From contig CP136064.1 in assembly GCA_032622095.1 (NCBI GenBank), positions 261,991,863 through 262,055,862 on the forward strand: a stretch of 64,000 nt of DNA, written 5' to 3'. How positions within the stretch are numbered: position 1 is the stretch's first letter; each line of letters starts with the position of its first letter. Of this stretch, positions 1-12,400 are shown piece after piece. The notes under the pieces are model-generated. The model did no database searches, had not been told where the DNA came from, and worked only from the letters and a program-made list of their open reading frames with translations. This DNA is from Siphonodentalium dalli (lineage: Eukaryota > Mollusca > Scaphopoda > Gadilida > Siphonodentaliidae). Made by a program: the position numbers and the translations under genes.

Positions 1-530
1 ATTAAATATACATGTATCAACACGTGATGGTTCTATTAAATATACATGCAGGAACACTTGATTGTCCTATTAAATATACAGGTAGGAACATTGGTGGTCC
101 TATTAAATCTACATGTACGAACACTTGATGGTCCTATTAAATTTACATGCACGAACACTTGGTGGTCCTATTAAATATACATGTATGACCATTTGATGGT
201 CCTATTACATATGCATATATGAGCGCTTGATGGTCCTATTAAATATACATGTAGGAAGACTTGATTGTCCTCATAAATATACATGTAACAACACTTTGTG
301 GTTCTATTAAATATACATATATGAATACTTGATGGTCCTATTACATATATATGTATGGACACTTGGTGGTCCTATTAAATATACATGTACGAATACTTGA
401 CGGTCCTATTATATACGTATGAATACTTGATGGTCCTATTATATATACATTTATGGACACTTGGTGGTCTTATTAAATATACATATACGAACACTTGATG
501 GTCCTATTAAATATACACATATGAAAACTT
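1..530. repeat. Minisatellite, ~34-bp unit
   Basis: About 15 imperfect tandem copies of an AT-rich unit containing CCTATTAAATATACATG and CACTTGATGGT. The array is cut by the window edge, so its full length is unknown. The short open frames across it are repeat artefacts. Confidence 0.93.
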
Positions 531-559
531 GTTGTTGGGGTTTAATTGTTATTTCATCA

Positions 560-1150
560 GCTGGACTTCGTCAAGTAGAGATGAAATTTTTTGAAGCTCT
601 GCACTTTATTAGCCTATCATAGTGGCCATTATATCACGCTTTCGCCCGTAGAGATAATAATCTACCAATCTGCGAACTTGTGTCATGCTGTGACAGTGCA
701 AGTAATAAGCTTCTAGCATTGTAATATCGAATCATGTTCAAAATTATTTTGCTTGTATTCAAATCTCGTAATAACATGTCACCATTGTATATACAGGATA
801 TGATCAAAGACAGAAATGTGTGTACATATGGATTACGATCTGATAGCAGTATGCTTTTGTACACTCCTTTCAACAAACAGAAAACGTTTGGCGATAGGGC
901 ATTTTCATTTGCAGGTCCACATCTATGGAATAGCATTCCACCTCACTTGAAAATATTTACTGATTTAAATATGTTTAAGACCGGCCTCAAAACATATCTC
1001 TTTGATGTAGCATTTAATTCCTAGATATATGTGCATGTACATGTATTATGCTGATTAGGCAATGAGCTCGATGTAATGTAAAGCGCCGTTGAATATGTAC
1101 TCATAATATTGAGCGCTATACAAATTAATTATTGTATTGTATTGTATTGT
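560..1150 (+). mobile_element. 3' end of an L2/CR1-like non-LTR retrotransposon (decayed)
   Basis: From 734 to 1024 the frame reads through MFKIILLVFKS, then FGDRAFSFAGPHLWNSIPPH and FKTGLKTYLFDVAFNS. This is the well-known C-terminal tail after the reverse transcriptase domain of L2-type LINEs (GDRAFS-AP-LWNSLP). Upstream, 560-733, the related sequence is broken by stops. Downstream, a short 3' region with AAAGCGC and GAGCGCTATACAAAT leads into a tandem ATTGT tail (about 1128-1150), as in L2 elements. The copy is 5'-truncated and not functional. Confidence 0.85.
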
Positions 1151-2395
1151 AATGGCGCGTCCACATGACGGGCAAGATAATATCAGGTATGCCCCATGTG
1201 ACTTACTTGACCAATGAAACAAATAATACAGGAAATATCCGATGGAGGCAGCCGATGGAGGCAGTGCACTGGTATGTTGGCGTCGGTGGACGGTATGTGT
1301 TCACCATGATTGGTGGTTATCGGTATCCGTTAAATAATCTCAAAAGGATTCGATGGTAACCGTTCACGCACTCGAGTTATGATCAATCACATATTATCGT
1401 CTGTTTCAACAACTGACTTCGTAATTCCATTTTAGATGAGTTGACAAAATCGCTGAAGTATTATATGGATATGTGTGTCGGGATGTATATCTATGGAGAA
1501 TGTTCATGTTGGATGTTCAACTGCAATCCCCCCTTGAACCAGGCCCAACTACTAAGATCACATAATTAAATTTGCACCCCTCCCCTCGGCTTTGAATAGC
1601 CCATCTGGTACCTTACATGCCTTGTTTTTTAACGTGAATTTTTACTGAACACCGGGGAGGGAGGGAACTGCAGGATACTTCAAACAACTATTTTGACTAA
1701 AAGTATTAGAAACGTAAATGTTGGTCTAAAACAACAAATTCCACATCCATTACTGGTTGGAAAATCAGACTACCAGAACAATCTCAACTCATTGTTGGTG
1801 TGAAATTTCCAACTAACATTTTGTCAGGTTTGAAATTTCCAACTAGTGAAAACTTTGACCATAGTTGGGAGGGGTCCCATGTCCACACATGTATATTTGG
1901 TAATGTACTATACACCACAACCCCACAAATCTACAACTCTAGAAAACTTCATATGGGGTCTCAGTGGGGATGGGGTAATCCGATTGCCACAAAATCATAA
2001 TAATTTTTGTCATCCCACATAAGCATGTACTATGAAATTATAACAGGCGTGAACCTATATTTCCAAATAACGCGACCACTTTATCATATATAGAAGGTTT
2101 TTATGCATGAGAGCAGCAACGTGGCTTCAGGTCGGTGGGTGCCTTATCCCACCCGACTACGGTAATATATGTTGAGTTATGTTATGAATTGCCAATATCG
2201 ACTATAGGTTGTTTACCGAACGCAATTCACTTGAATCACCACGACTAATAATGTTGTAATTGAGATCAATCAACGCTATCTAAACCGCCGAGTTTTCACG
2301 AGCGTAATCTTTGCAGCAAGAAAATATCAGGGTACAATTGTACCTGATATTTTCTTGCAGATATTTTCTTGCAGCTTCATGTGGACGCGCCATTA
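1150..2395. mobile_element. TA-flanked DNA transposon-like element with 19-bp terminal inverted repeats
   Basis: Bases 1150-1168 and 2377-2395 are perfect inverse complements and both ends carry ATGGCGCGTCCACATGA bordered by TA. The right subterminal region has a 43-bp near-perfect hairpin (2316-2358). It sits immediately at the tail of the retrotransposon relic. No transposase frame is visible, so it is a non-autonomous element; a TA target duplication would suit Tc1/mariner-like mobilisation. The stretch 1735-1990 inside it also resembles sequence at 25380-25560 and, inverted, 27730-27990. Confidence 0.75.
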
Positions 2396-2429
2396 CTAAC
2401 TCTTCATTAATGATGTGTTTTACTGAAAG

Positions 2430-2640
2430 TGAATTTCCCAAACTCGAAATTGCACGATTTAAGGTACTGTGCTGTACTGAATTTCTCTCGGTTAATTAAT
2501 TCAATGTTTATTGCGATATTGGCTCACTGAAGTCACAGATACGCATGCAGTCTCGAGCTGGGACCACCTCCTACTGTTAAGTAGATTATTGGTGAACGAG
2601 TATTAACAAAGAAATATATTGCCATCCTTGTCAGTTCAAT
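2430..2640. repeat. Dispersed repeat, copy 1 (partner at 33515-33745)
   Basis: The run from CGAAATTGCACGATTTAAGG through TTAATTAATTCAATGTTTAT to the TCGAGCTGGGACC and AACAAAGAAATATAT blocks recurs in the same order at 33515-33745, with moderate divergence. Family not recognised; probably a decayed transposable element. Confidence 0.6.
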
Positions 2641-4480
2641 GGTATACAGTTCTCTGTCAGAAGGGGTCAGAACATAAACAAGTTCCCAGGTTTTGTACTG
2701 GTGGAATTTGATCACAGCGGGCATAACTGTAGCATAGACGTTCATGGCATGGTCTGCGTGGGCATTTACCTCGCTCTGTGTTGCACTTGTTGTTGGAATA
2801 ATGTCACTGACTAATTATCTAAACTATTGACATGGCTAACCTCAAGCAATTGAGCTGATACCTGTTGATTGACCCCAGTATGTATTAACCACATGCACTT
2901 AGTTCCCCATGAATGGTTTGTAATTGTCCACGTAAGGGTCGAGTTGATTGTCCTAATTTCGTCGATGTTATGATTTGATCTTCGCGAACTGACTGTCGTT
3001 GTTTGTCTGACACCGGCAATTATGCAGGAATTCTGCCAATTTTGTCTTCTTGATAGTATACTAATGTTAGAATTTTATCAATTTCATTTATAATGCGTAA
3101 TAATTTTTGACAAAGTCTCTCGCTGAATACGTTCGCTATACAATGGCCTTGGTAGATTATCATCGATGAGTTGCACGATTCAACGCACTCGGAGTACTGT
3201 TCAATGATAGCGCAATTTTCTTGAGTCATAAATGTGTTCCTGAAGATATTGTACCAACGAAGAAAGGGTGATAATTTCTGTGGCAATTGTCAGCGCATCC
3301 GCACACAATCATACTTAAACGTTGGGTGCTAGTGTACGGCAAATTACAAATCACAATATATTTACTGTCGTGCGAATTGGCGCTGTCGCCTTCAAGAAAG
3401 AAACAACTTTGTAGCCCAAAAATCGGCACATACTGTGGGTTTTTTTCGATAAATGTCAACAAACGAGATAAATACGATCGACTGACTACATTTAAGATGA
3501 ACTAACTTGTAATCCGCGACCCCCTGGTAGTTATTCGCTACAATGGAATGTGCTGAAATGAAGTCAGGCCAGTGTTTTTAAGGAGATCAATTGCTGCAGC
3601 TTGACTTGAAATTTATTTGATATCTATAATATACAAAAGGGGTTAGGGCTATTTTTTTTGCAACTTATTAAGCCCTTCCTTGATGCTCCCGGAACTCCTA
3701 TATAATTCAAATAAGGAGGGTGGTAATTGCTCCACTGCACGGGTTACATATTTGGCTCCTCTCTATTTACATTTCAATGTTACCTTCATATTATAGATGT
3801 TGGTCAACGAATATAAGCATCAATACAATATCTTTGTTCATATTTTTTTCTTTATTAATGAAAAATATTGTTGTTTTCCTTTTCCAATAAATTTAGTTAT
3901 GATCATAAACTTGTGAGCATGAAATATATTCATCTATAAATAAATACTCATCTATATAAATATTTGATTCCCTAAATTGTTCTTATCATTTCTGCAGATA
4001 TGGGATCATGGATCCCATTTGTTGATTCAAGGGGGTGGGTTTCAGCAATGCAACTCTTTTGCAGTTATCAAACGGCCAGGTCCGCTGCATCCTGAACAAA
4101 CGTCAGTTGTTTAAATTGGACATACATTTAGATTAATGGGTTGGTTCTTGAATTTGCATGGAGTTACCCTACAAAAACAAGTGACATACTTTTGCGTATG
4201 GATGGCAGCGACCATAAACGTTACTAGAATAGTCCAACATGCTCTCGATATGGAGCGCTGTGGTGTTGTGAGGGGTGGGTCGTCAACATGTTTGTTAAAT
4301 ATTCGCCGAAACAAACGTGCGTAGCTGCCAATAATTTCACCAGCAATGGCCTTACCACATCATTCATGCACTGGGGTTATAATGGCCTTCCTATTTTCAA
4401 TTCAGGCCTGTAATCAGATAACACCATGTCCACATCGTGATGTCCGTTCAACGCGCCGTTTGAATGTACTGTGTGCATGC
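2641..4480. other. No recognisable gene
   Basis: Unique AT-rich sequence. Minus-strand open frames at 3020-3286 and 3226-3462 (88 and 78 codons) overlap out of frame and resemble nothing known to me; their length is within chance for this composition. No exon of the SLC5 gene was found here. Confidence 0.5.
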
Positions 4481-4484
4481 ATAA

Positions 4485-4688
4485 ATGGCACAAATTGCGA
4501 ACGAGGCATTCATTCTGTCCAAAATGTCATCATTTGAGATCGCACCCGTAGTAGAGTCTGTTAATGTGGACAACGAAACAACATGTGAGATATGCGGATT
4601 TAAAACTAAATACAAGTATAACCGGAAGATACATAAATCAAGACGTCATGGAACCATGTCGCCAAGTGTGCTACAGCAACCACACTAG
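4485..4688 (+). pseudogene. Short frame with one C2H2 zinc-finger motif
   Basis: The 67-codon frame contains CEICGFKTKYKYNRKIHKSR followed by RH, that is C-x2-C-x12-H-x4-H with a hydrophobic/aromatic core, a plausible single C2H2 finger. It is preceded by an acidic stretch and ends at a stop soon after. No splice-supported neighbours were identified. It may be a relic of a transposon protein or of a zinc-finger gene, or a single exon of something else; a chance match is possible. Confidence 0.3.
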
Positions 4689-4759
4689 ACACAAGGTCAG
4701 AAAAACACAATGTGTGTACATGATGGAATAATAATCGGAAGATTATAAGTGGAATCAGT

Positions 4760-5315
4760 TTATATTTTTATAGTCGAAAAAGGGAGATAGCTCCGTCAAA
4801 AATCACCAGATCTGAACCACATTCAAAGTTGACTTGAACAATGTGATGGATATTCCTGATGCCAAGTTTAGTTGGGATTAGTTGATATTAACTGGAATTA
4901 TCCGGACAACACCAAACTGGCAATGTATTGGTCTGAAAAGGACTATAGCTCTAATACAAATCATCTACCCGGAACGATATTGGAACTCGACCTCAATAAT
5001 ATAATGTTTATCACTCATGCCTAGTTTCGTTCCGATCGGATATTATTCACCGGAGTTATTATCCGGACAACAAGAACATAGCAATTTCTAAGTGAAAAAA
5101 GAGTCACAAATCAGAGAAAAAGATCATCGGAGTAGAAACATAATTGAAATTAACATCAATAATGTATTTGTCATTCCTCATGCGAAGTGTCGTTTCGATC
5201 GCATAATTTGAACTGGAGTTAACAGCCTGGGAAGAAATCGGACTGACACACTAACGGACGCGTGAACGAACTGACGCCGCTGATTACAATAGTTCTCCGA
5301 AATTATTGTGGGGGG
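4760..5315. repeat. Dispersed invertebrate repeat made of diverged ~170-bp subunits
   Basis: Three or so diverged direct subunits share the order: GGGAGATAGCTCC-like start, ATCAGATC/CCGGA block, AAGTTGACTTGAAC-like block, CCAAGTTTAGTTG-like block, GGAGTTATTATCCGGACAAC. The same wording is widespread in marine invertebrate genomes, by my general recollection. It ends near a poly-G run at 5311-5320. Confidence 0.6.
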
Positions 5316-5320
5316 GGGGG

Positions 5321-7265
5321 TAAATAATAATAAATATATAAGTGAGGTTTTATCACAAAGAAATATGCTTTGCATTTTCACTTTCTCTCCTTATGCAGCC
5401 AACTTATAGTTTTAAATTGAACATCTGCTTGCTCCTTGTATCGAACTACATGCATAATGCAGATGTTACAATGATGACATTTATAATGACACCAAGACAT
5501 AATTCACATAGTTTGCAGCACATTTTATTTTATATTTATTATAAAACCATTGTTGACGTGCAGTTACGAACCAGTGCTGGTGTGTGAAGTCAGACTTGGT
5601 GTACACTAAGATTGACTTCGAGCATTAGTAAATGGGAGGTATATAATCGTTAATGCTCATTTCAATGTTTGGAGTATCGGGCAAATATGTATCATAACCA
5701 TCGCCAAATATGATAGTTTGTGTTAAATTGCATAGAGGACATTCATATGTATCATGCGAACTAGAGTTATGATAGATAGCCCCATCTGGTGTGATTTTAA
5801 AGCTAAAAAACAAGTCACCATTGAATTGGCATACACGTGGTGTTCCAATGAGCTGGAAAGCAACAAAATGACGCAATCGTATCTATAATGATGTCTAATG
5901 ATACGACTCCCATTTTGACCCAATTATTTGCCTACAATTGGCAGATATTGTGTTGGGCTTGCAATATGCCGTACAGTAACAAAACATGCGAAGTGCAATT
6001 TGCACGACTGTGCTCCTGCAATTCGCCGTACACCAAATACTTATGTCTATCGCCAATAATTTTAACAAACAACCGAAAAACTCATGTTTGGTGCTATATA
6101 AGTCATTGTGGACCTTTATTACGTCATGTGCATATCAATATGTAAACACACAGACGTTTTAGATATAAGGAAAGCGGTGTTTATCAGACCAAGTTGCAGA
6201 CGATCCGTATAATTTAACCTAATAATCGTGATTTCTGAGGACGTAATTTATATCCAGAATGTATAGATAGTATATCTTAGAAGTATATTGTACTCTACTA
6301 TTATTCAGAGGGATTTTATCTTGTTGTTGTGTCATAGTTTTTAACAATCACGAATATTCGGTAAAAATATCGGCATATTGTGTCAACAAATGAAATTTTC
6401 CTGCATAATTTCCGGTGTCGGATATACACAGTGGTTATGATAGAGCAATTTTTGTCGAACCGAAATTCTGCGGTGAGATGTACGAATCTTGTGTGTTATA
6501 CCCATGTGTATCCAGTTGATATGGACACGGCGAGATGTAGGAATCTTGTTTTTTTATATACTAGTATACAAATGGGTATCCAGGCAATATGCATGCACTA
6601 AGATCGTCGGAGCTTGGGTATTATAGGTCAGCACGACGTGGATGCATGTGTTATTAGAATAAAGGTGCGTTTTCATTCACTGTCTATGTAACTACACCAG
6701 AAATCGAAATGCCGAAAGCGAAAACAAATCCAAAATGAAAAGAGCGTATATATAGTGCCACCGTTGACAAGTGGCCCAACAGCAACAATGGCAATATATA
6801 ATTCGTTAATCTTTATGTCAATCTAACTCCCGTGGTTAGCAAATGCTGATCCTATCAAACAATCATGTCATCGTGAACAATGGGAGGCATTGGAAACATG
6901 CACAATGGCAAAATACACAGACAATAGTTCGCGTGTGTATTGCTGATGTATATGGCGTAGATACACGCGTGGGTATAACACACAAGCTTCGCTCTTCGCC
7001 GCTGGTTTAATGTCACACATATAATGGTGTTTCCTTTATTCACATGAGACCCTTAAAGATACGGATGGCCCGGCTCGCACAAGTGTGTATTGTGGATAAT
7101 ATCGTATTAATACTATCGTACTATACTGTTAGTATATTCTTGAGGAAAGTTTCGTAATTTGGTAAATTTTATTTCTAAATTATAACCTATAAAGAAGGCC
7201 ATGGATCCGCGCTTTAACGATATAACGGGGACATTTAGAGTAATATTATTTGAGAAACTCCAGAC
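5321..7265. other. No recognisable gene
   Basis: AT-rich sequence with only short open frames on both strands (for example minus strand 5625-5876, 83 codons, unrecognised). A short motif around GTGTGTTATACCCATG occurs at 6490-6510 and, inverted, at 6970-6985. Nothing else stands out. Confidence 0.5.
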
Positions 7266-7269
7266 GGTG

Positions 7270-9050
7270 TGACTAATTACCGACCGGGACCGCCCGGGAC
7301 CACCCGAGACGCACGGGGTTACCCGGGCGCCCCCACGGAACCGTGGACGCTATATCTAAATGTTATAAGGTAGCTGCACACCACCTGAGGACAACCTAGC
7401 AAATTATACTCGCTCGCTCGTCTCCGGTCGGTGTTATTAACCGCTCAAATGCCGATATTGGCAAAGAGATCCCGGGGGTGCCAGGGTGTCTTAGTGTGGT
7501 TTTGATGATCCTCGGTAGTGCAATACCACCTGAGTGTGATTTCCAAATATTGACTCGTTGACGCGCCCACGGCCGATGTTATTAACCCCTCAAAATCCGG
7601 TAAAATATCACAAACAAAAAGAGCCCGGGAGAGGTCGGGACCGCCCGGGAGAGCGCCCCCATGGGCACATGGAGACTATATATCGGCGTTCTAAGGTAGT
7701 GAAAAAAACTACCTGAGGGCAACCTAGAAAATTGTACTCGCTCGCTCGTCTCCGGCCGGTGTTATTAACCCCGAAATGCCAATATTTGTTAAGAGAGCCA
7801 GGGTGTCTTCGTGTGTTTTCGGACAGTGTATTTTGATGATGCGCGGTAGTGCAATAACACCTGAGTGTGACATACAGATATTGACTTGCTGACGCAAACT
7901 ATCTAAACCACTAACAAAAATGGAAACTCCGAAATATCGACCGAACAACGCGAATGGAAAATTTGCCTAACATGAAAACATTCCTTTATAGAAACAAGCG
8001 CTCGTGTTTAACACATTCCACTCACCGACAACACCCACCAAGCGGGACCCAGCGTAAAAACCGACCCATCACTGGCTTAATAGGGTGGGATGCAAGGAAC
8101 TTTAGCCCCACAAGTGGTCAAATTAGCTCTCATCGAGTTGGGACGGGCATATACCCACATATGTTCGGCCCGCTTGCCGCTCTGGGATCTCCCGGCTGGT
8201 TCCAGCCCCCGGGCTCTTTTTGCTATGCGGTATTTTATCGGATTTTGAGCGGTTAATAACATCGGTCGTGGATACGTCAGTCAATATTTGGAAGTGACAC
8301 TAAGGTAGTATTGCACTTCTGCGCATCACCAAATGATATTGTCCGAAAACACACGAAGACACACGGGCTTCCCTATGCTCTCTTAGCCAATATCAGCATT
8401 TGTGGGGTTAGTAACACCGACCGGAGACAGCGAGCGAGTAAAATTTTCTAGGTTGCCCCCAGGTGGTATGTCGTTACCTAATAACGTCGAGATATAGTGT
8501 CCACGGGCCCATGGGGGCTCCCGGGCTTCCCCGGGCGGTCCCGGTCTCTCCCTGGCTCTTTTTGTTTACACGGTATGTTACCGGACTTTGATGGGGCAAT
8601 AACATCGTCCGTGGACGCGTCAGTATTTGAATATCAGACTCAGGTGGTATTGCACTATCGAGCATCATCAAAATATACTGTCTGAAACCACACGAAGACA
8701 TCCGGCCTCTCCCGGGCTTTCTTAGCCAATATCGGCATTTGCGGGGTTAATAACACCGGCCTTGGACGCATCAGCGAGTCAATATTTGGATGTCACAACT
8801 AAGGTGGTATTGCGCCACTGGGCATCGTCAAAATATACTGTCCGAAACCACACGAAGACACCCGGGCTAACCGGGATCTCTTAACCAATATTGGCATTTG
8901 CGGGGTTAATAACACCGGCCGAAGATGAGCAATCCAGTAAAATTTTCTAGGTTGCCCTCAGGTAGTATGCTGCTACCTTATAACGTCGAAATATAGCGTC
9001 CACGGGTCCATGGGGGCGGTCCCGGGTGGTCTCGGTGGTTACAATTGTAA
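7270..9050. mobile_element. Large foldback element with composite inverted arms
   Basis: The left part (7270-7905) and right part (8190-9050) are inverse copies of each other. Each arm is built from repeated ~300-350-bp submodules carrying GACCGCCCGGGA, CTCGCTCGCTCGTCTCCGG, GTGTTATTAACCCC, GCCAATATTGGCATTT-like and CACACGAAGACACCC-like blocks. Composition is much more GC- and CpG-rich than the surroundings. No transposase is seen. It matches the general architecture of foldback (long composite TIR) elements. Confidence 0.8.
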
Positions 9051-9437
9051 TTCGTACGATATACATTTATTGCAATGTTTCGAGATTGACATGCGGCTTC
9101 GGTGAATATTAACTTCCTCGAAACAATGCAAGTGTTTCATTATATGATCTACCAATGTTATCAAGCCCATTAGGCCTGAAATATCTTACTGACCCGTGTA
9201 TATATGTACATGGATCCATCGAATGCCAAACAATGCGATTCAACCGGGCAAAATTTAACACAGGGGTTTATATCAACCAACAATTCCTATTAATAAATCA
9301 TGACGTGACATGAGCTTGTGATTAACCCATCATCGCTTAATTATTTTACTGCACTCGTTAAATTTACATTAAATAACCCGGTGCTACTCAAACATATTAA
9401 CACAAGATGTGTGAGAGTAATTTATATTATATTTCAG

Positions 9438-9489
9438 ATGTCATATACGGGAATTGTTATATTTGGCACAGCCACAGCCATGAAAACAG
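9438..9489 (+). CDS. SLC5 exon 1 of those visible (helix 4 region)
   Basis: 52 nt, starting in phase 0 after a TTTCAG acceptor and ending one base into a codon before GTCGGT, a rather weak donor. It encodes MSYTGIVIFGTATAMKT, which aligns with the helix 4 segment of SLC5 proteins that precedes the TGF/TGL turn. The split codon with the next exon gives Ala. No upstream exon could be recognised within 1-9437, so the N-terminal helices and start codon must lie farther 5' or be too diverged to see. This short exon is accepted mainly because its phase and residues join perfectly to the exon at 16408. Confidence 0.8.
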
Positions 9490-12400
9490 GTCGGTGTGTT
9501 TTATATATTTAAACATATTTCATTTTTAATTTCATTAATACACTCTTAGAACATACTGTCGGTTTGACGGTGTCTGACCGCCTTAATCCGACGGTCCCGT
9601 ACTGTTTCATCAGTTGTATGATGAATTACACTGTTAGAAAAAAATACCGTCGTTTCAACGGTCTGACAGCGCGCAACATCGCTGCCAACATTTGTCCGTT
9701 AAACATACGGTCAGAGTGTAGCATGTTCCACGGTATAAAACCGTTTAAGTAACGGGCAGACCGTAACCAATAACTGTCATACCGTTGTATTTTTTACGGT
9801 TCAGCACCTTTTAATTAATATCAAGACCGTAACTAATAAATGTCAGACCAATGGTATTTTTAATGGGTCAACACCAATTTTTTGCTCTTAATTTGCTAAT
9901 TTACCATAGAATTAGCCAGGTTCCCATGGTGACAATATGATTTACCGGTAGGCATTACGATTCATATGTTTTTGAATGGTCGAAACTATTATTATTCGTA
10001 ACTGAAAAATACATCTTAGTTCTAATGTTATGATCATAACTTTGATGAAATGTAAATCATCAATGCAGTTTGCAGAGGATCAAGCTTGTTATCTGCCTCG
10101 TAGAATTTAATCCGGAAAAGGCTGCACACGCGTAATGTGTTCGCCTTTCACTAACTACTGTATAAACATGGCTGTAAATAACAAACGATACTAGTAATAG
10201 CTGATAAGCCAACCCATCACTATTCAGTTATGAGTATTACTAATTTCGACCATTCTAAAATATGAATCGGCATGCCCTTTTAAGCCATAAAAAGAACAAA
10301 GCTACATGTTTCACAGTTAAAACTCAAATTTGTGTATATGTAAAATTAAAATATCTTAATGGCATACTTTTTGGTAACATGTAGGGCGTGAAATTGTCCA
10401 GTCACTTGTAAACACAGTTTTTGTTTTAACAGGTGAATCCGTACATCATGACAATACAGTACCAGTCAAAGGAAGTGGTATTTTTAGGCGCACCTTTATT
10501 GCGATATTGAGCGTGCTTAATTTAGAAAAATGCGTGATTATAGCACACTACCAAAAATCTGTCGCGCTTATTATTGCAATATTGAACGCAAAATATTGCG
10601 ATACTAAGCGCATATAATACTGTGCATATAGTGTACATATAGTGTACATATATCATTTACAACTATAATTATATACATATCTAAAATATTGTCTCTATTT
10701 ATACAATAAACAATATAGAGGAATCAATAATTTGAATTAAACGTCACAATTTTGAGCGCAAGATGTCGCAATATTAAGCGCAAAATATTGAGATATTAAG
10801 CGCAAAATATTACAATAATATCACAAGCGACATGCTTATACGCGTTTCCACTTTCAATATTATTGCGATATTGGGCGCGAAAATAGCGTGCTTAATATAC
10901 CACTTCTTTTGACTGGTACTGTATATCAATAACAGCTAGTTGGGATTGGAACCTTCCAGACAACAGCAGATCCCATAATAACTGTTCCCGATGACTTGGC
11001 GACAATGTTCTCCTGTAGTCGCACATTTTCCATGAAATTTTAAAGCATGATGCATCAAACTTGCGATAATGTCCCAACAGAAATACACCTCTGCCAGGAC
11101 TTGCACTGTAACACGAAGAAGAACTGTATACTGGTATCACGACACTGACTTAGTGTCAATATCAGTGCGTCAGCCAAAGATAGTTTGATAAGAACATCCA
11201 ACCAATAGTGTACTCCCGGTAAATTGTCGTTATAACTTGACGATAACATGGCGAATGATGACATTGTCTCATATCCACACGTTTCATTGAAAATTTATGA
11301 ACACGGGATGAATTTGTCCGTGTAATTGTAAAGTTGGAATTGTTGATATGTGATCATCCATCACTGCGCGGCGTCAGTTCATTGCTTACGGTGTTGTTGT
11401 TGACACTGAAGCTCTTGTAAATTACACTGGTGCATACAGTGCACGTATATCCTCTTTTGTAAATGTACATGCATGTGCGTTGAAACAATCAGATTCAGAA
11501 AACTGTCAACTGGATTGTCAACATTATAATAGTAATAGCTGCTCGTTGAGTTGTTGTTATTAGTGTCACTATTGGTTGACATCGAAGCTTGTGTTAATTG
11601 TACCTGTATCCTCCTGTGCTAGTAAATGTGCCAGTGTTTTGATACTAAGTCACAACACTGCAATTTCAACATCAACAGTGCGTCGAATGAAGTCAGACCC
11701 CGGGCGGCGGATCACGCCATGATTGACATGAATCTCTATTCTCGAATTTAGTGGAAATTGCCAATGATTAAGCCGCTATTCGCTGAATTGCAACTTGTCC
11801 GGTTATCAAAGGAACCGAAATCAGACCGTCTTAACAACTGTCCACAACCGAAAAGGTAACAGTTTCCCAAAAAACAACAGTTTGCTATCAACGATAAATC
11901 ATAAAATGGCGAAGAAATGAGGTGATTGCTAAAGCGGGAACTTAACCCCGGAATGAGAATTACGTACCATACTCATGATAATTCGTACGTCCCGCATAAC
12001 ACAGAATGAATGCCGCATTAATTATACATATTAAATATCATCAGAGTAAGATTCAGTCATACTGTATGGAGTCATTGCCGTATATAATATGGTCGCCGAT
12101 AAATATATTATTGAATTTTGACGGCATGACTTTGAATCATGAAAATATTTAATTTAGACAGTTTTCATGGGCACACAAAATAACGGTATGGGACCGTCAG
12201 ACTGATGAAACGGTATGGGACCGTCGATTATGACGGCCCGAAACCGTCGAACCGACAGTAATTTCTAACAGTGTACCGTGATGTTCGTGTTTTCAAGTTC
12301 ATGCCATCAAAATTCAACAATATATTTATCGGCGACAAAATTATATACATCTACGGCAGTGACTCATACAGTATGACTGAACCTGACTCTGCTGATATTT

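Noticed and set aside
1-9437. Search for the N-terminal SLC5 exons
   Set aside because: No segment gave the expected first three helices with suitable splice borders; a hydrophobic plus reading at about 2740-2830 lacks family residues and lies in a repeat-rich stretch.
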